40,436 nt of DNA from Bacteroidota bacterium (lineage in GTDB: Bacteria > Bacteroidota > Bacteroidia > B-17B0 > Aurantibacillaceae). The stretch covers positions 1 to 40,436 of the forward strand of contig JACCXH010000074.1 in NCBI GenBank assembly GCA_013697245.1, given 5' to 3'. Of the stretch, positions 8,232 to 17,042 are shown piece after piece. A program made the position numbers and the translations under genes. Under the pieces are notes generated by a model. It saw nothing but the letters and a program-made list of their open reading frames with translations. It did not search any database and had not been told where the DNA came from. The number at the start of each line of letters is the position of its first letter. Positions within the stretch are counted from its first letter, which is position 1.

Positions 8232-9878
8232 ATGAACCAAAAATTCTCTGTCATAGTAATTATTTTATGTTTAAGCCTTGGCCTTTTTTCGCAATCCAAA
8301 AGCGGAAGTAAGAAACAAGACATATATGATGCCGATGAGCATTTTAAACATAAAAACTATTTAATGGCCATTCCCATCTACAAGGCCGAGCTAAAAAAAG
8401 ACAAGAACAATAAAAAAATAAAATATAATCTTGGTATCTGTTATTTAAACACAAAGATCAACCGCGAAGAATCTATAAAATATTTTGAAGATTATTCAAA
8501 AGAAGATAAAGGGGAAGAAGAAGTTTGGATAAACTTAGGCCGCGCTTATTTATTAAACAATCGCATTGAAGATGCAATTACCGCTTTTGAAAAATTTAAG
8601 AGCTTAAGGCCAAAAGAAGCAAAAAAAGTTAAGCGTTATCTTGAAAATTGTGATAACGCCGTAAAGTTAATTGATGGGCCAACAAATGTGACCTTTCAAA
8701 ATTTAGGAAAAGAAATTAATAGTGACGAGCCGGATTATTATCCATTTGTTAGCGCCGATGAAACTGTACTTGCATTTACATCCAGAAGAAAAGAAAATGT
8801 TGGCGGAAAAAAAGTAGAAATGGATGGCTATCACAGTAGTGATGTTTATTATAGTAAAATTGAAAACTCCAACTGGACAAAGGCTGTTAACGCCGGCAAA
8901 ACAATTAACACCGGCTTGGATGAGCAGGTTGTAGGTCTACGTCCTGATGGTTTAGAACTATATGTGTACCTAGATCATATCGATAAATTTGGAGATCTTT
9001 ATGTTTCGGCAAGAAAAGATGTTATTTCCGAATTCCCAAAACCAAAATTATGCGATCCATTAATTAACGCTAAAGTTGAAACCAGCGGATGTTTAAATGA
9101 AGATGGCAGTATAATGGTATTTGCGAGAAGAGATAAGGTTACTTCAACTAGCGATCTATACGTTTGTAAAAAGTTACCAAATGGTAAATGGGGTATGGCC
9201 CAAAAACTACCACCTGTTATTAATACAGAGTATAATGAAGACTTCCCTTACCTGTCTAACGATTGCGCTACTTTGTATTTTGCGAGCGAAGGACATAATA
9301 GTATGGGAGGATTTGATCTGTTTAAAACGGAGTGGAATGTAATAGAAAATACTTTTTCTGAACCGCAAAATTTAGGTTACCCAATTAACTCTACAGATGA
9401 TGATAGAAATATTTGTGTTACACCGGATGATAGGGTGGCATATATTAGTGCTTTCCGTCCGGGTGGGTTTGGCGATCTTGATCTTTACAGGATAAAATTT
9501 AATGAGAGCGATCAAATAAGTAAGATCTTTACCGGGCAAATATTTTTAGGAGATACAACTTCAAAAAGTAAACCAAAAAACTATACGGTATCTATGATTG
9601 TTACCAATGCACAAAATAAAATAGAGTATAATTTTACACCGCATTCAAAAACAGGGAGATTTGTAATGAGCCTGCCTGCCGGATTCTATAAACTTTCTAT
9701 CGTATCGCAAGGTTATATTGATTACAAAGAAGAAATAACTATTTCTGATTACGGAAAAGTAGATATTGAAAAGAATAGAAACTTTTTATTGAAACCTAAA
9801 CCAGGTTATGTTCCACCGGTTGAAAAAGTAGAAAATAATAAAAAACCAAAGCCTAAACCAAAAGCCGGCGTAAAATAA
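8232..9878 (+). CDS. TPR and PD40 beta-propeller envelope protein, PorE-like without OmpA domain
   Basis: 548 residues. A signal peptide (MNQKFSVIVIILCLSLGLFS) is followed by tetratricopeptide repeats (about 30-140), a WD40/PD40-type propeller (about 155-430; repeated units such as DEPDYYPFVSADETVLAFTS and EDFPYLSNDCATLYFAS), then a carboxypeptidase-regulatory-like beta-sandwich (about 435-525) and a Lys/Pro-rich tail. This order matches PorE, a T9SS-associated periplasmic protein, except that PorE ends in an OmpA-like peptidoglycan-binding domain and this one does not. A role in the envelope or in T9SS is inferred. It converges with hisIE, with only 2 bp between the stop codons. Confidence 0.85.
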   Translation: MNQKFSVIVIILCLSLGLFSQSKSGSKKQDIYDADEHFKHKNYLMAIPIYKAELKKDKNNKKIKYNLGICYLNTKINREESIKYFEDYSKEDKGEEEVWINLGRAYLLNNRIEDAITAFEKFKSLRPKEAKKVKRYLENCDNAVKLIDGPTNVTFQNLGKEINSDEPDYYPFVSADETVLAFTSRRKENVGGKKVEMDGYHSSDVYYSKIENSNWTKAVNAGKTINTGLDEQVVGLRPDGLELYVYLDHIDKFGDLYVSARKDVISEFPKPKLCDPLINAKVETSGCLNEDGSIMVFARRDKVTSTSDLYVCKKLPNGKWGMAQKLPPVINTEYNEDFPYLSNDCATLYFASEGHNSMGGFDLFKTEWNVIENTFSEPQNLGYPINSTDDDRNICVTPDDRVAYISAFRPGGFGDLDLYRIKFNESDQISKIFTGQIFLGDTTSKSKPKNYTVSMIVTNAQNKIEYNFTPHSKTGRFVMSLPAGFYKLSIVSQGYIDYKEEITISDYGKVDIEKNRNFLLKPKPGYVPPVEKVENNKKPKPKPKAGVK

Positions 9879-9880
9879 TT

Positions 9881-10477
9881 TTACCTCTTATTTCTTTCTT
9901 CCAGTATTGTAGTAACATCTTTTAAAGAAATATCTTTAGCGCGTAACAATATTAAATAGTGATATAGCAGGTCAGCGGCTTCATTTACAAAAAGCTCTTT
10001 ATTGTCATCTTTGGATTCTATAACCAATTCAATTGCTTCTTCACCAACTTTTTGCGCTATTTTATTTATTCCTTTTTTAAAAAGAGATGAGGTGTATGAA
10101 TCATTTTGTGGATCATCTTTTCTATTACTAATTATCTTTTCAAGCTCATTTAAAAAGTTTGCGGATCTGTTCTTCTCATTAAAACAAGTATCAGCTCCAG
10201 TGTGACAAGCAGGTCCTTCAGGTGTAACCTTAATTAAAAGTGTGTCTTCGTCGCAATCCAACAAAATGGAGTTTACATTTAAAAAATTTTTACTCTCTTC
10301 GCCTTTTGTCCATAAACGATTTTTTGAACGTGAGAAAAACGTAACATACTTTTCTTTTTGTGTTTTATCATATGCTTGCTGATTCATATAGCCCAACATT
10401 AAAATTATATTGGTGTTGTTATCCTGTATAATTACAGGGATTAATCCGTCAACTGATTTATTAAAATTTGGTTTCAT
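9881..10477 (-). CDS. hisIE: Bifunctional phosphoribosyl-AMP cyclohydrolase / phosphoribosyl-ATP pyrophosphatase
   Basis: 198 residues, the usual size of the HisIE fusion. It performs steps 2 and 3 of histidine synthesis: removal of pyrophosphate from phosphoribosyl-ATP and ring opening of phosphoribosyl-AMP. The N-terminal HisI part (1-105) shows [14 protein letters not shown], the metal-binding region [13 protein letters not shown], and CHTGADTCF with its cysteines. The C-terminal HisE part (about 108-198) is the all-helical MazG-like domain with [14 protein letters not shown] and [13 protein letters not shown]. Its start overlaps the hisF stop by 4 bp, so translation is probably coupled. 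It is the last gene of the operon. Confidence 0.96.
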   Translation of the reverse strand: MKPNFNKSVDGLIPVIIQDNNTNIILMLGYMNQQAYDKTQKEKYVTFFSRSKNRLWTKGEESKNFLNVNSILLDCDEDTLLIKVTPEGPACHTGADTCFNEKNRSANFLNELEKIISNRKDDPQNDSYTSSLFKKGINKIAQKVGEEAIELVIESKDDNKELFVNEAADLLYHYLILLRAKDISLKDVTTILEERNKR

Positions 10478-11229
10478 GTTCTTATCTCTATGTTATTGTT
10501 TTTTAAATACTTTTTAAGGTCTTGTATCCCTATTTCCTTGTAATGAAAGATACTGGCCGCTAATGCCGCATCTGCTTTTCCGGCAGTAAAAACAGCTTTA
10601 AAATGTTCCACTGTCCCTGCACCTCCGCTTGCAATAACCGGAATATTTACTGCTTCAGAAATTTGTTTGGTTATATCAAGAGCAAAACCTTTTTTAGTGC
10701 CATCGTTATTCATTGAAGTTAGTAAGATCTCTCCTGCTCCAAATTCTGTAACTTGTTTTGCCCAGTCAATTGTTTTTAAACCTGTGTTAATTCTGCCGCC
10801 ATTTATATATACCCACCATTCGTTGTTATCAAATTTTGTGTCAATAGCTACAACTACACACTGACTTCCAAACTGGTTTGCTAATTCACTAATTAATTCA
10901 GGATTTTTTATTGCCGCAGAATTTATCGAAACTTTATCGGCACCTGAATTTAAAAGAGCAGAAACATCTTCAACAGAAGAAATACCTCCGCCAACTGTAA
11001 AGGGAATATTTATTTGTTTGGCAATTCGTGTAACTAATGCAGACAATGTTTTTCTTTTTTCGTTTGTAGCCGTAATGTCTAAAAATACTAATTCATCCGC
11101 CCCTTGTTTTGAATACTCTATTGCTAACTCAACAGGGTCTCCGGCATCACGAATGTTTTCAAAATTTACACCTTTTACGGTGCGCCCATCTTTAATATCT
11201 AAACAAGGAATGATTCTTTTAGCCAGCAT
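10474..11229 (-). CDS. hisF: Imidazole glycerol phosphate synthase, cyclase subunit
   Basis: 251 residues, a full-length (beta-alpha)8 barrel. With HisH it converts PRFAR plus ammonia from glutamine into imidazole glycerol phosphate and AICAR. The N-terminal [19 protein letters not shown] holds the catalytic Asp (D11), and VVAIDTKF holds the second catalytic Asp (about residue 130). Phosphate-binding loops appear as TVGGGISS and ASGGAGT. It overlaps hisA by 11 bp and hisIE by 4 bp. It lies three genes after hisH in the chromosome, with hisA between, the common order in this phylum. Confidence 0.97.
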   Translation of the reverse strand: MLAKRIIPCLDIKDGRTVKGVNFENIRDAGDPVELAIEYSKQGADELVFLDITATNEKRKTLSALVTRIAKQINIPFTVGGGISSVEDVSALLNSGADKVSINSAAIKNPELISELANQFGSQCVVVAIDTKFDNNEWWVYINGGRINTGLKTIDWAKQVTEFGAGEILLTSMNNDGTKKGFALDITKQISEAVNIPVIASGGAGTVEHFKAVFTAGKADAALAASIFHYKEIGIQDLKKYLKNNNIEIRT

Positions 11230-11944
11230 AATTTAGACTTTTTAATTCTTTCATTGTTATTAACCCTTCGTAAATTGCTTTGCCAACAATGGCTCCGGAG
11301 CAACCAATTTCTTTTAGTGTTTCTAAATCTTTACTATTTGAAACGCCGCCACTGGCAATTAAATTAAGTTTAGGGAATGCCGATATTATTTTTTTATAAA
11401 GGTCAATCGAGGGGCCTTGTAATAATCCATCTTTAGCAATGTCTGTGCAAAAAATAGTTTTGATGCCTTCTGCCATATTTTTTTTAATAAAATCATTCAT
11501 TAATATATCTGTTGTTTCAAGCCAACCGTTAATGGCAATTTTCTCATCTTTAACATCTGCGCCTAAAAGAATTTTATCTTGTCCGTATTTTTTTATCCAT
11601 GAGAAAAATAACAGTTCGTTTTTAACTGCAATACTTCCTATTGTTGCAATACTTGCGCCAGATTCAAATACGCTCTTGACGTCCTCATTATTTTTAATGC
11701 CGCCACCAAAGTCAATGGTTAGCTTTGTTTTTGTAGCAATTTTTTCAAGAACTTTATAATTAACAATTTTACCTTGCTTTGCACCATCAAGGTCTACAAG
11801 GTGCAGGCGTTTAATACCAATATCTTCAAATTGAAGCGCTACTTCTAAAGGATTATCGTTGTATACTTTTTTCTGCGAGTAATCGCCTTGCGTTAAGCGA
11901 ATGCATTTACCATCAATAATATCTATAGCAGGAATAATTTCCAT
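11219..11944 (-). CDS. hisA: ProFAR isomerase HisA
   Basis: 241 residues, a (beta-alpha)8 barrel related to HisF. It catalyses the Amadori rearrangement of ProFAR to [25 protein letters not shown] contains the catalytic Asp8; [16 protein letters not shown] contains the second Asp (about 129). Phosphate loops are seen as DFGGGIKN and ASGGVSN. The start at 11944 gives the canonical N-terminus. The gene is separated by 2 bp from hisH and overlaps hisF by 11 bp, so it sits inside the operon under control of the attenuator in front of hisG. Confidence 0.97.
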   Translation of the reverse strand: MEIIPAIDIIDGKCIRLTQGDYSQKKVYNDNPLEVALQFEDIGIKRLHLVDLDGAKQGKIVNYKVLEKIATKTKLTIDFGGGIKNNEDVKSVFESGASIATIGSIAVKNELLFFSWIKKYGQDKILLGADVKDEKIAINGWLETTDILMNDFIKKNMAEGIKTIFCTDIAKDGLLQGPSIDLYKKIISAFPKLNLIASGGVSNSKDLETLKEIGCSGAIVGKAIYEGLITMKELKSLNYAG

Positions 11945-11946
11945 AA

Positions 11947-12531
11947 TTACAATTTTATAAAATTTTCTAATATTTTTTGACCGGTCGGTCCTGATTTCTC
12001 AGGATGAAACTGAACGCCATAAAAATTATTTTTATTTAAAGCTGAGCTATAAGTAAGGCCGTAGTTTGTTTTGGCAATTGTGTTCACACCTAATTCTGCA
12101 TAATAACTGTGCACTAAGTATTGATATTCATTTTCTTTAACAGAACTAAATAATTCTGTTTTTAAATCAAGAATAGTATTCCATCCAATTTGCGGTACTT
12201 TTAATTCAGATCTGCTAAATAATTTCACATTCTGTTTAAATATTCCAAGGCAGTTAGTATTCCCTTCTTCAGAGTACTCACACATTAATTGCATGCCTAA
12301 ACAAATGCCTAAAATAGGTTGAGTCAAAGAACAAATTACATTATCTAGTTTTTTTTCTTGAAGGTATTTCATTGCGCTGCTCGCTTCACCAACACCCGGC
12401 AAAATAAGTTTATCTGCAGATAGTATTTCATCAACATCATCTGTAATTAAAGGAGTGATCCCAATCCTTTCAAGGGCAAAGGTTACCGAGCGTGTATTGC
12501 CGGCATTATACTTTATAATTACTGTTTTCAT
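11947..12531 (-). CDS. hisH: Imidazole glycerol phosphate synthase, glutaminase subunit
   Basis: 194 residues, a class I glutamine amidotransferase domain. It releases ammonia from glutamine and passes it to HisF. The catalytic triad is visible: Cys77 in GICLGMQLM, and His176 and Glu178 in FHPEKSG. The N-terminal MKTVIIKYNAGNTRSV matches the family, although the second residue block is usually DYGMGN and here is KYNAGN. The start follows directly on the hisB stop with no gap, and hisA follows after 2 bp. Confidence 0.96.
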   Translation of the reverse strand: MKTVIIKYNAGNTRSVTFALERIGITPLITDDVDEILSADKLILPGVGEASSAMKYLQEKKLDNVICSLTQPILGICLGMQLMCEYSEEGNTNCLGIFKQNVKLFSRSELKVPQIGWNTILDLKTELFSSVKENEYQYLVHSYYAELGVNTIAKTNYGLTYSSALNKNNFYGVQFHPEKSGPTGQKILENFIKL

Positions 12532-13638
12532 TTATAACAAACCCTTAGTGCTTGGTAAGCTCATATTATTACTATCTCTTTTTACGGCAATTTTAATTGT
12601 TTTTGCAAACGCTTTAAATATTGCTTCAATTTTGTGGTGTTCGTTTTGGCCTTCTGCTTTAATATTTAAATTACATTTTGCTGTATCGCTAAATGATTTA
12701 AAAAAGTGGAAAAACATTTCTGTTGGCATTTCTCCTATCTTTTCACGTTTAAATTCAGCCTCCCAAACTATCCAATTCCTTCCGCCAAAATCTAATGCTA
12801 CTTGTGCTAAACAATCATCCATTGGCAAACAAAATCCATATCTTTCAATGCCTTTTTTATTATCTAGTGCTTTCAAAAACGCCTCTCCTAAAGTTATACC
12901 AATATCTTCAATAGTATGATGCTCATCAATATGCAAATCACCCTTTGCATTGATCTTTAGGTCAATATTTCCGTGTTTGGCAATTTGTTCTAGCATGTGG
13001 TCAAAAAATGCAATTCCTGTTGAAATTGTTGACTTGCCAATGCCATCTAAATTAAGTTCAATAAAAATTTCCGTTTCTTTTGTTTTACGAGAATGTGTAA
13101 TTTTTCTTTCTGGTAATTTTAAGAAATTGTAAATTTCTTCCCAATGGCTGCACTGCAAAGCTATTTGATCTTCATAGCCAGCTGCTTTGTCGTTGTTTTG
13201 TATAAAAATTGCTTTTGAACCTATATTTTTAGCAAGCTGAACATCCGTTAACCTGTCACCGATAACAAATGAATTTACCAAATCATATTGCCTATTTAAA
13301 TATTTTGTCAGCATTCCGGTATTTGGTTTTCGTGTTGAGGCATTATCCTTCTCAAATGTTTTATCAATACACACTTCTATAAATTTAATACCTTCATCTT
13401 CCAGTGTTTTAATAATAAAATTTTGCACCGGCCAAAAAGTATTTTCCGGAAAAGAAGCTGTTCCTAAACCATCCTGATTGGTAACCATTACTAATTCATA
13501 ATCTAATTCTCTTTTAATTTTTCCCAACCAAGTTATTACTCCTGGTAAAAATGCTAATTTTTCAAAACTATCAATTTGCTCGTCTGCCGGTTCATTAATA
13601 AGTGTGCCGTCGCGGTCTATAAATAATATTTTTTTCAT
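12532..13638 (-). CDS. hisB: Bifunctional histidinol-phosphatase / imidazoleglycerol-phosphate dehydratase
   Basis: 368 residues, a fusion of two enzymes. Residues 1-165 form a HAD phosphatase (FIDRDGTLI at 6-14 with nucleophile Asp8; [20 protein letters not shown]) that makes histidinol from histidinol phosphate. Residues about 175-368 form imidazoleglycerol-phosphate dehydratase, with the metal-binding histidine motifs [24 protein letters not shown] and [17 protein letters not shown]. This E. coli-type fusion is common in Bacteroidota. Overlap with hisC is 4 bp, and hisH starts right after the stop. Confidence 0.97.
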   Translation of the reverse strand: MKKILFIDRDGTLINEPADEQIDSFEKLAFLPGVITWLGKIKRELDYELVMVTNQDGLGTASFPENTFWPVQNFIIKTLEDEGIKFIEVCIDKTFEKDNASTRKPNTGMLTKYLNRQYDLVNSFVIGDRLTDVQLAKNIGSKAIFIQNNDKAAGYEDQIALQCSHWEEIYNFLKLPERKITHSRKTKETEIFIELNLDGIGKSTISTGIAFFDHMLEQIAKHGNIDLKINAKGDLHIDEHHTIEDIGITLGEAFLKALDNKKGIERYGFCLPMDDCLAQVALDFGGRNWIVWEAEFKREKIGEMPTEMFFHFFKSFSDTAKCNLNIKAEGQNEHHKIEAIFKAFAKTIKIAVKRDSNNMSLPSTKGLL

Positions 13639-14708
13639 GCTTTGTAATTTTGTAAAGTTTTTAGTAACATTTCATTTTCTTCCTTTGTCCCAATGGTAAT
13701 TCTTAAGCACCCTTCGCAAAGACTTACGTTACTTCGGTTACGAATAATAATTTTATTGTTTGCCAGGTAATTATATATCGAATTAGCATTTATTGTTTTA
13801 ACTAATATAAAATTCGCTTCGCTTGGATAAACTTTTGTAATTATATTTAGTTTGGCAAGTTCTAAACTTAATCTATTTCTTTCAAAAACAATTTCTTTTA
13901 TCCAGTTATTTACTTGATCTAAATTATCTAATGCATCTAAAGCAATTTTTTGCGAAACGGCATTTATATTATATGGCGGTTTTATTTTATTAAAGACATC
14001 AATTATTTGTTGTGATGCAAAAGCTGCACCAATTCTTATTCCTGCTAATCCCCAAGCCTTTGAAAGGGTTTGTAGAATTACCAGGTTTGGATAATTTAGG
14101 AGTTCGGGAATTAAGCTCATATAACGCGCAAAGTTGATATAAGCCTCATCAATAACAACCAGGCCTTTAAAATTTTCAAGGATCTTTTTTATGGAATCCC
14201 ATTTTACACCGTTGCCTGTTGGGTTATTTGGGCAGCAAATAAAAATTAATTTTGTAGTTTCATTTATTGCCAATAAAATATTTTCAATATCTAATTGAAA
14301 ATCTTCTTTTGTTAGATGTACTTTTACAATTCCAACGTCATTAATATTTGCAGACACTTCGTACATGCCATAAGTGGGCGGACATATAATTACTTTATCT
14401 TTTCCCGGTTCACAAAAAGCACGAAATAAAATATCAATTGCCTCATCACTTCCGTTTCCTAAAAATATATTTTCTGTTGGCAAGCCTTTAATTTTTCCTA
14501 ACTTGTCTTTTAGCGATAGCTGCATTGGGTCAGGGTAACGATTTAGGTTTAGTTCATTACCCTCAAAAAAAGAGGTAGGTGCACCAAATGGATTTTCGTT
14601 CGCATCTAAAAACACTCCTTCTTTTCCCTTGTATTCATCTCTTGCAGAAGAATAAGGACTCAAACTCTTTATATTATCTCTTAATATATTATTTAAATCG
14701 AATTGCAT
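13635..14708 (-). CDS. hisC: Histidinol-phosphate aminotransferase
   Basis: 357 residues, class I/II PLP aminotransferase. It transfers the amino group from glutamate to imidazole acetol phosphate. [12 protein letters not shown] at the N-terminus, [34 protein letters not shown] and the PLP-lysine motif [14 protein letters not shown] are all present; [11 protein letters not shown] near the C-terminus is the substrate carboxylate-binding region. It is preceded by hisD at 2 bp and overlaps hisB by 4 bp. Confidence 0.97.
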   Translation of the reverse strand: MQFDLNNILRDNIKSLSPYSSARDEYKGKEGVFLDANENPFGAPTSFFEGNELNLNRYPDPMQLSLKDKLGKIKGLPTENIFLGNGSDEAIDILFRAFCEPGKDKVIICPPTYGMYEVSANINDVGIVKVHLTKEDFQLDIENILLAINETTKLIFICCPNNPTGNGVKWDSIKKILENFKGLVVIDEAYINFARYMSLIPELLNYPNLVILQTLSKAWGLAGIRIGAAFASQQIIDVFNKIKPPYNINAVSQKIALDALDNLDQVNNWIKEIVFERNRLSLELAKLNIITKVYPSEANFILVKTINANSIYNYLANNKIIIRNRSNVSLCEGCLRITIGTKEENEMLLKTLQNYKA

Positions 14709-14710
14709 AA

Positions 14711-15988
14711 TTATTTTTTTAATCGTAATGTAACTGCATTTTTGTGTGCTTGCAAACCTTCCGCTTCTGCCATTAATTCAATGGCTGGCCCAATAGTTTG
14801 TATCCCTTTTTTTGTTAGTTTTTGATAAGTAATTTTTTTCACAAAACTATCTAACGAAACGCCACTATATGCTTTTGCGTAACCATTAGTTGGTAATGTG
14901 TGATTTGTTCCTGATGCATAATCTCCGGCACTTTCGCATGAATAATTTCCAAGAAATACAGAGCCGGCGTTTATTATTTTATCGGATAACTCTTCATCGT
15001 TTTTACAAGCAATAATTAAATGTTCGGGTGCATATTCATTTATAAGATCTATAGCTTCATTTATGTTTTTTAATAAAATAAATTTACTGTTTTCTAATGC
15101 TTTTGTGCAAATATCTTTACGAGGTAAAAGAGATAATTGTTTTTTTAATTCTGATATCACCTCTAAAATTACAGTTTCGTTGTCCGATACTAAAATAACT
15201 TGAGAATCTTCGCCGTGTTCAGCTTGTGATAGAAGATCTGCAGCTACAAAAGCCGGCGCGCAACTATTATCTGCTAATATTGCTAATTCTGATGGGCCGG
15301 CAGGCATATCAATGGCAATACCATTTTTATTTACTAGCTGTTTAGCGCAGGTCACATATTGATTGCCCGGACCGAAAATTTTAAAAACTTTGCTAACTGT
15401 TTCTGTGCCGTAAGCCATCGCAGCGATTGCTTGTACGCCACCAATCTTAAACACTTTAGTAACCCCCACTAATTTTGCCGTATATAAAATAGCGGGATTT
15501 AAATTTCCGTTCTTGTCGGGCGGACTGCAAAGAATAATTTCCCTACAGCCTGCTATTGTTGCCGGAACACCAAGCATTAAAATTGTGGAAAATAAAGGCG
15601 CAGAGCCACCGGGAATATATAGACCCACTTTTTCTATTCCTATCGAATTTCTCCAACATTTTACGCCGGGAGTGGTTTCAATAATTTTCACTTCTTCTTT
15701 TTGAGAAATGTGAAATTGTTCAATATTTTTTTTAGCCAAATTAATGGCTGCTTTTAATTCGTTGCTGCATAATTTTTCTGCGACATCAAATTCTTTTATA
15801 GAAACTAATGCATTTTCAATTGCCGAGCCATCAAATTGTGAGGTATATTTTTTTACCGTGGCATCACCATTTAATTTTACGTCAACCAGAATTTTAGTAA
15901 CAGTTTCTTCCAAATAAGAAGTATCTATTACCGGTCGTTTTAAAAGTTCTGGCCATTGAGTCTTTGCAGGGTATTTAATTATTTTCAT
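14711..15988 (-). CDS. hisD: Histidinol dehydrogenase
   Basis: 425 residues, full length. It oxidises histidinol to histidine in two NAD-dependent steps using a zinc ion. Visible family signatures are GLYIPGGSAPLFST, KIGGVQAIAAMAYGT, the conserved FGPGNQYVTCAKQLV and PAGPSELAIL, LLSQAEHGEDSQVIL with the catalytic Glu/His region, and SGTNHTLPTNGYAKAYSGVS. Its start codon shares one base with the hisG stop codon (15988), so translation is likely coupled to hisG. Confidence 0.98.
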   Translation of the reverse strand: MKIIKYPAKTQWPELLKRPVIDTSYLEETVTKILVDVKLNGDATVKKYTSQFDGSAIENALVSIKEFDVAEKLCSNELKAAINLAKKNIEQFHISQKEEVKIIETTPGVKCWRNSIGIEKVGLYIPGGSAPLFSTILMLGVPATIAGCREIILCSPPDKNGNLNPAILYTAKLVGVTKVFKIGGVQAIAAMAYGTETVSKVFKIFGPGNQYVTCAKQLVNKNGIAIDMPAGPSELAILADNSCAPAFVAADLLSQAEHGEDSQVILVSDNETVILEVISELKKQLSLLPRKDICTKALENSKFILLKNINEAIDLINEYAPEHLIIACKNDEELSDKIINAGSVFLGNYSCESAGDYASGTNHTLPTNGYAKAYSGVSLDSFVKKITYQKLTKKGIQTIGPAIELMAEAEGLQAHKNAVTLRLKK

Positions 15989-16848
15989 TATAATATCATT
16001 TTTTCTATCGGCACTACTAAAATTCCTTGTGCGCCATTTATTTTTAATTTTTCAATTATCTCCCAAAATTGGTTCTCTTCTACAACAGAATGAACAGAGC
16101 TCCAGCCTTTTTCTGCTAAAGGAATTATTGTGGGGCTTTTCATGCCTGGTAGTATTTTGCAGATAGCTTCTAATTTATTGTTTGGCACATTCAGTAAAAT
16201 ATATTTTGTGTTCTTTGATTTTCTAACAGCATTAATTCTGAATAATAATTTATTTAAGGTAATTTGATTCTCTTTACTTAATTTTTTATTGGAGATTAAT
16301 ACAGATTCTGATTTTAAAACAACCTCCACTTCTTTTAAGCCGTTTGTAAAAAGCGTACTGCCGGAACTTACAAGGTCACAAATAGCATCTGCTAGTCCAA
16401 TTCCCGGCGCTATTTCAACAGATCCGCTAATTTCTTGTATTTCTGCTTTAATTTTATTTTTCTTTAAATATTCGGAAAGAATATTAGGGTAGGATGTTGC
16501 GAAACGGCTTCCATTAAAATCTTTTAGGGACTTATATTTTTGATCTTTTGGAATTGCAATCGATAAGCGACATTTTCCAAAACCGAGTTTATCCACTAAT
16601 TTTACAGATCGGTTCTTTTCCAACATGACATTTTCGCCAACTATTCCGATGTCTGCCACGCCATCTTCAACATATTGCGGAATATCATCATCCCTCAGAA
16701 AAAATACTTCGAGGGGAAAATTAAATGCTTCTGCCTTCAGTTTATTCAAACCGTTATCAAATTCTATTCCACATTCTTTTAGTAATTTTAGCGAACTTTC
16801 GCTTAACCTCCCTGATTTTTGAATGGCTATTTTTAATTTTGTTTTCAT
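15988..16848 (-). CDS. hisG: ATP phosphoribosyltransferase, long form
   Basis: 286 residues. First and committed step of histidine synthesis: ATP + PRPP to phosphoribosyl-ATP. LKIAIQKSGRLSESSLKLL, DDDIPQYVEDGVADIGIVGENV and the PRPP-binding loop EISGSVEIAPGIGLADAICDLVSSGSTL are present. The length and the C-terminal ACT-like regulatory domain (about 215-286) identify the long form, which is feedback-inhibited by histidine and does not need HisZ. It is the first gene of the operon; its expression is probably set by the attenuator located 26 bp upstream. Confidence 0.97.
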   Translation of the reverse strand: MKTKLKIAIQKSGRLSESSLKLLKECGIEFDNGLNKLKAEAFNFPLEVFFLRDDDIPQYVEDGVADIGIVGENVMLEKNRSVKLVDKLGFGKCRLSIAIPKDQKYKSLKDFNGSRFATSYPNILSEYLKKNKIKAEIQEISGSVEIAPGIGLADAICDLVSSGSTLFTNGLKEVEVVLKSESVLISNKKLSKENQITLNKLLFRINAVRKSKNTKYILLNVPNNKLEAICKILPGMKSPTIIPLAEKGWSSVHSVVEENQFWEIIEKLKINGAQGILVVPIEKMIL

Positions 16849-16873
16849 TTTTTTCTAGTTAATTTTTTTGAAT

Positions 16874-16904
16874 AAAAAAAGGCTCACCGTTTGAGGTAAG
16901 CCTT
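16874..16904 (-). terminator. Attenuator terminator in front of hisG
   Basis: On the transcript AAGGCUUACC (16904-16895) pairs with GGUGAGCCUU (16888-16879), 10 bp with one G-U pair and a 6-nt loop, followed directly by a run of U. The 5' arm can instead pair over 8 positions with GGUAGGCU at 16958-16951 inside the leader peptide frame, giving an antiterminator. It probably also stops transcripts that read through from cysN. Confidence 0.88.
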
Positions 16905-16930
16905 ATATATTAAGTTTAGAATTATTTTGT

Positions 16931-17002
16931 CTAAAACACAATACACGCGCAGCCTACCTGTTGTAAGTTGTGATGTGGATGTATGTGCGTGTTTGTTTTC
17001 AC
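16931..17002 (-). CDS. Histidine leader peptide (hisL-like)
   Basis: A 23-codon frame starting with GTG at 17002 and ending with TAG at 16931. It begins MKTNTHIHPHHNLQQV, so four of codons 6-11 are histidine. An in-frame stop lies 4 codons upstream and there is no ATG, so GTG is the only reasonable start. A ribosome stalled at the His codons would leave GGUAGGCU (codons 15-18) free to pair with the 5' arm of the downstream terminator and so prevent termination. This is the arrangement of the enterobacterial his attenuator, here in a Bacteroidota-type genome. Confidence 0.88.
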   Translation of the reverse strand: MKTNTHIHPHHNLQQVGCACIVF

Positions 17003-17007
17003 TTGAA

Positions 17008-17038
17008 CAAATTAATGAATTATTCTTTTAATATCCAA
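17008..17038 (-). promoter_or_regulatory. Probable his operon promoter
   Basis: TTG at 17038-17036 and TTAATTTG at 17015-17008 (7 of 8 matches to TAnnTTTG when N is free) are separated by 20 bp. The promoter would lie in the 40-bp gap between the cysN stop and the leader start codon, leaving only a few nucleotides of 5' leader before the GTG. Confidence 0.5.
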
Positions 17039-17042
17039 ATTT

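Noticed and set aside
9870-9884. GTAAAATAATTTTAC as bidirectional terminator between the TPR gene and hisIE
   Set aside because: The inverted repeat has a 1-nt centre and only A/T pairs apart from the ends, so no stable hairpin is expected; it mainly reflects the two stop codons.
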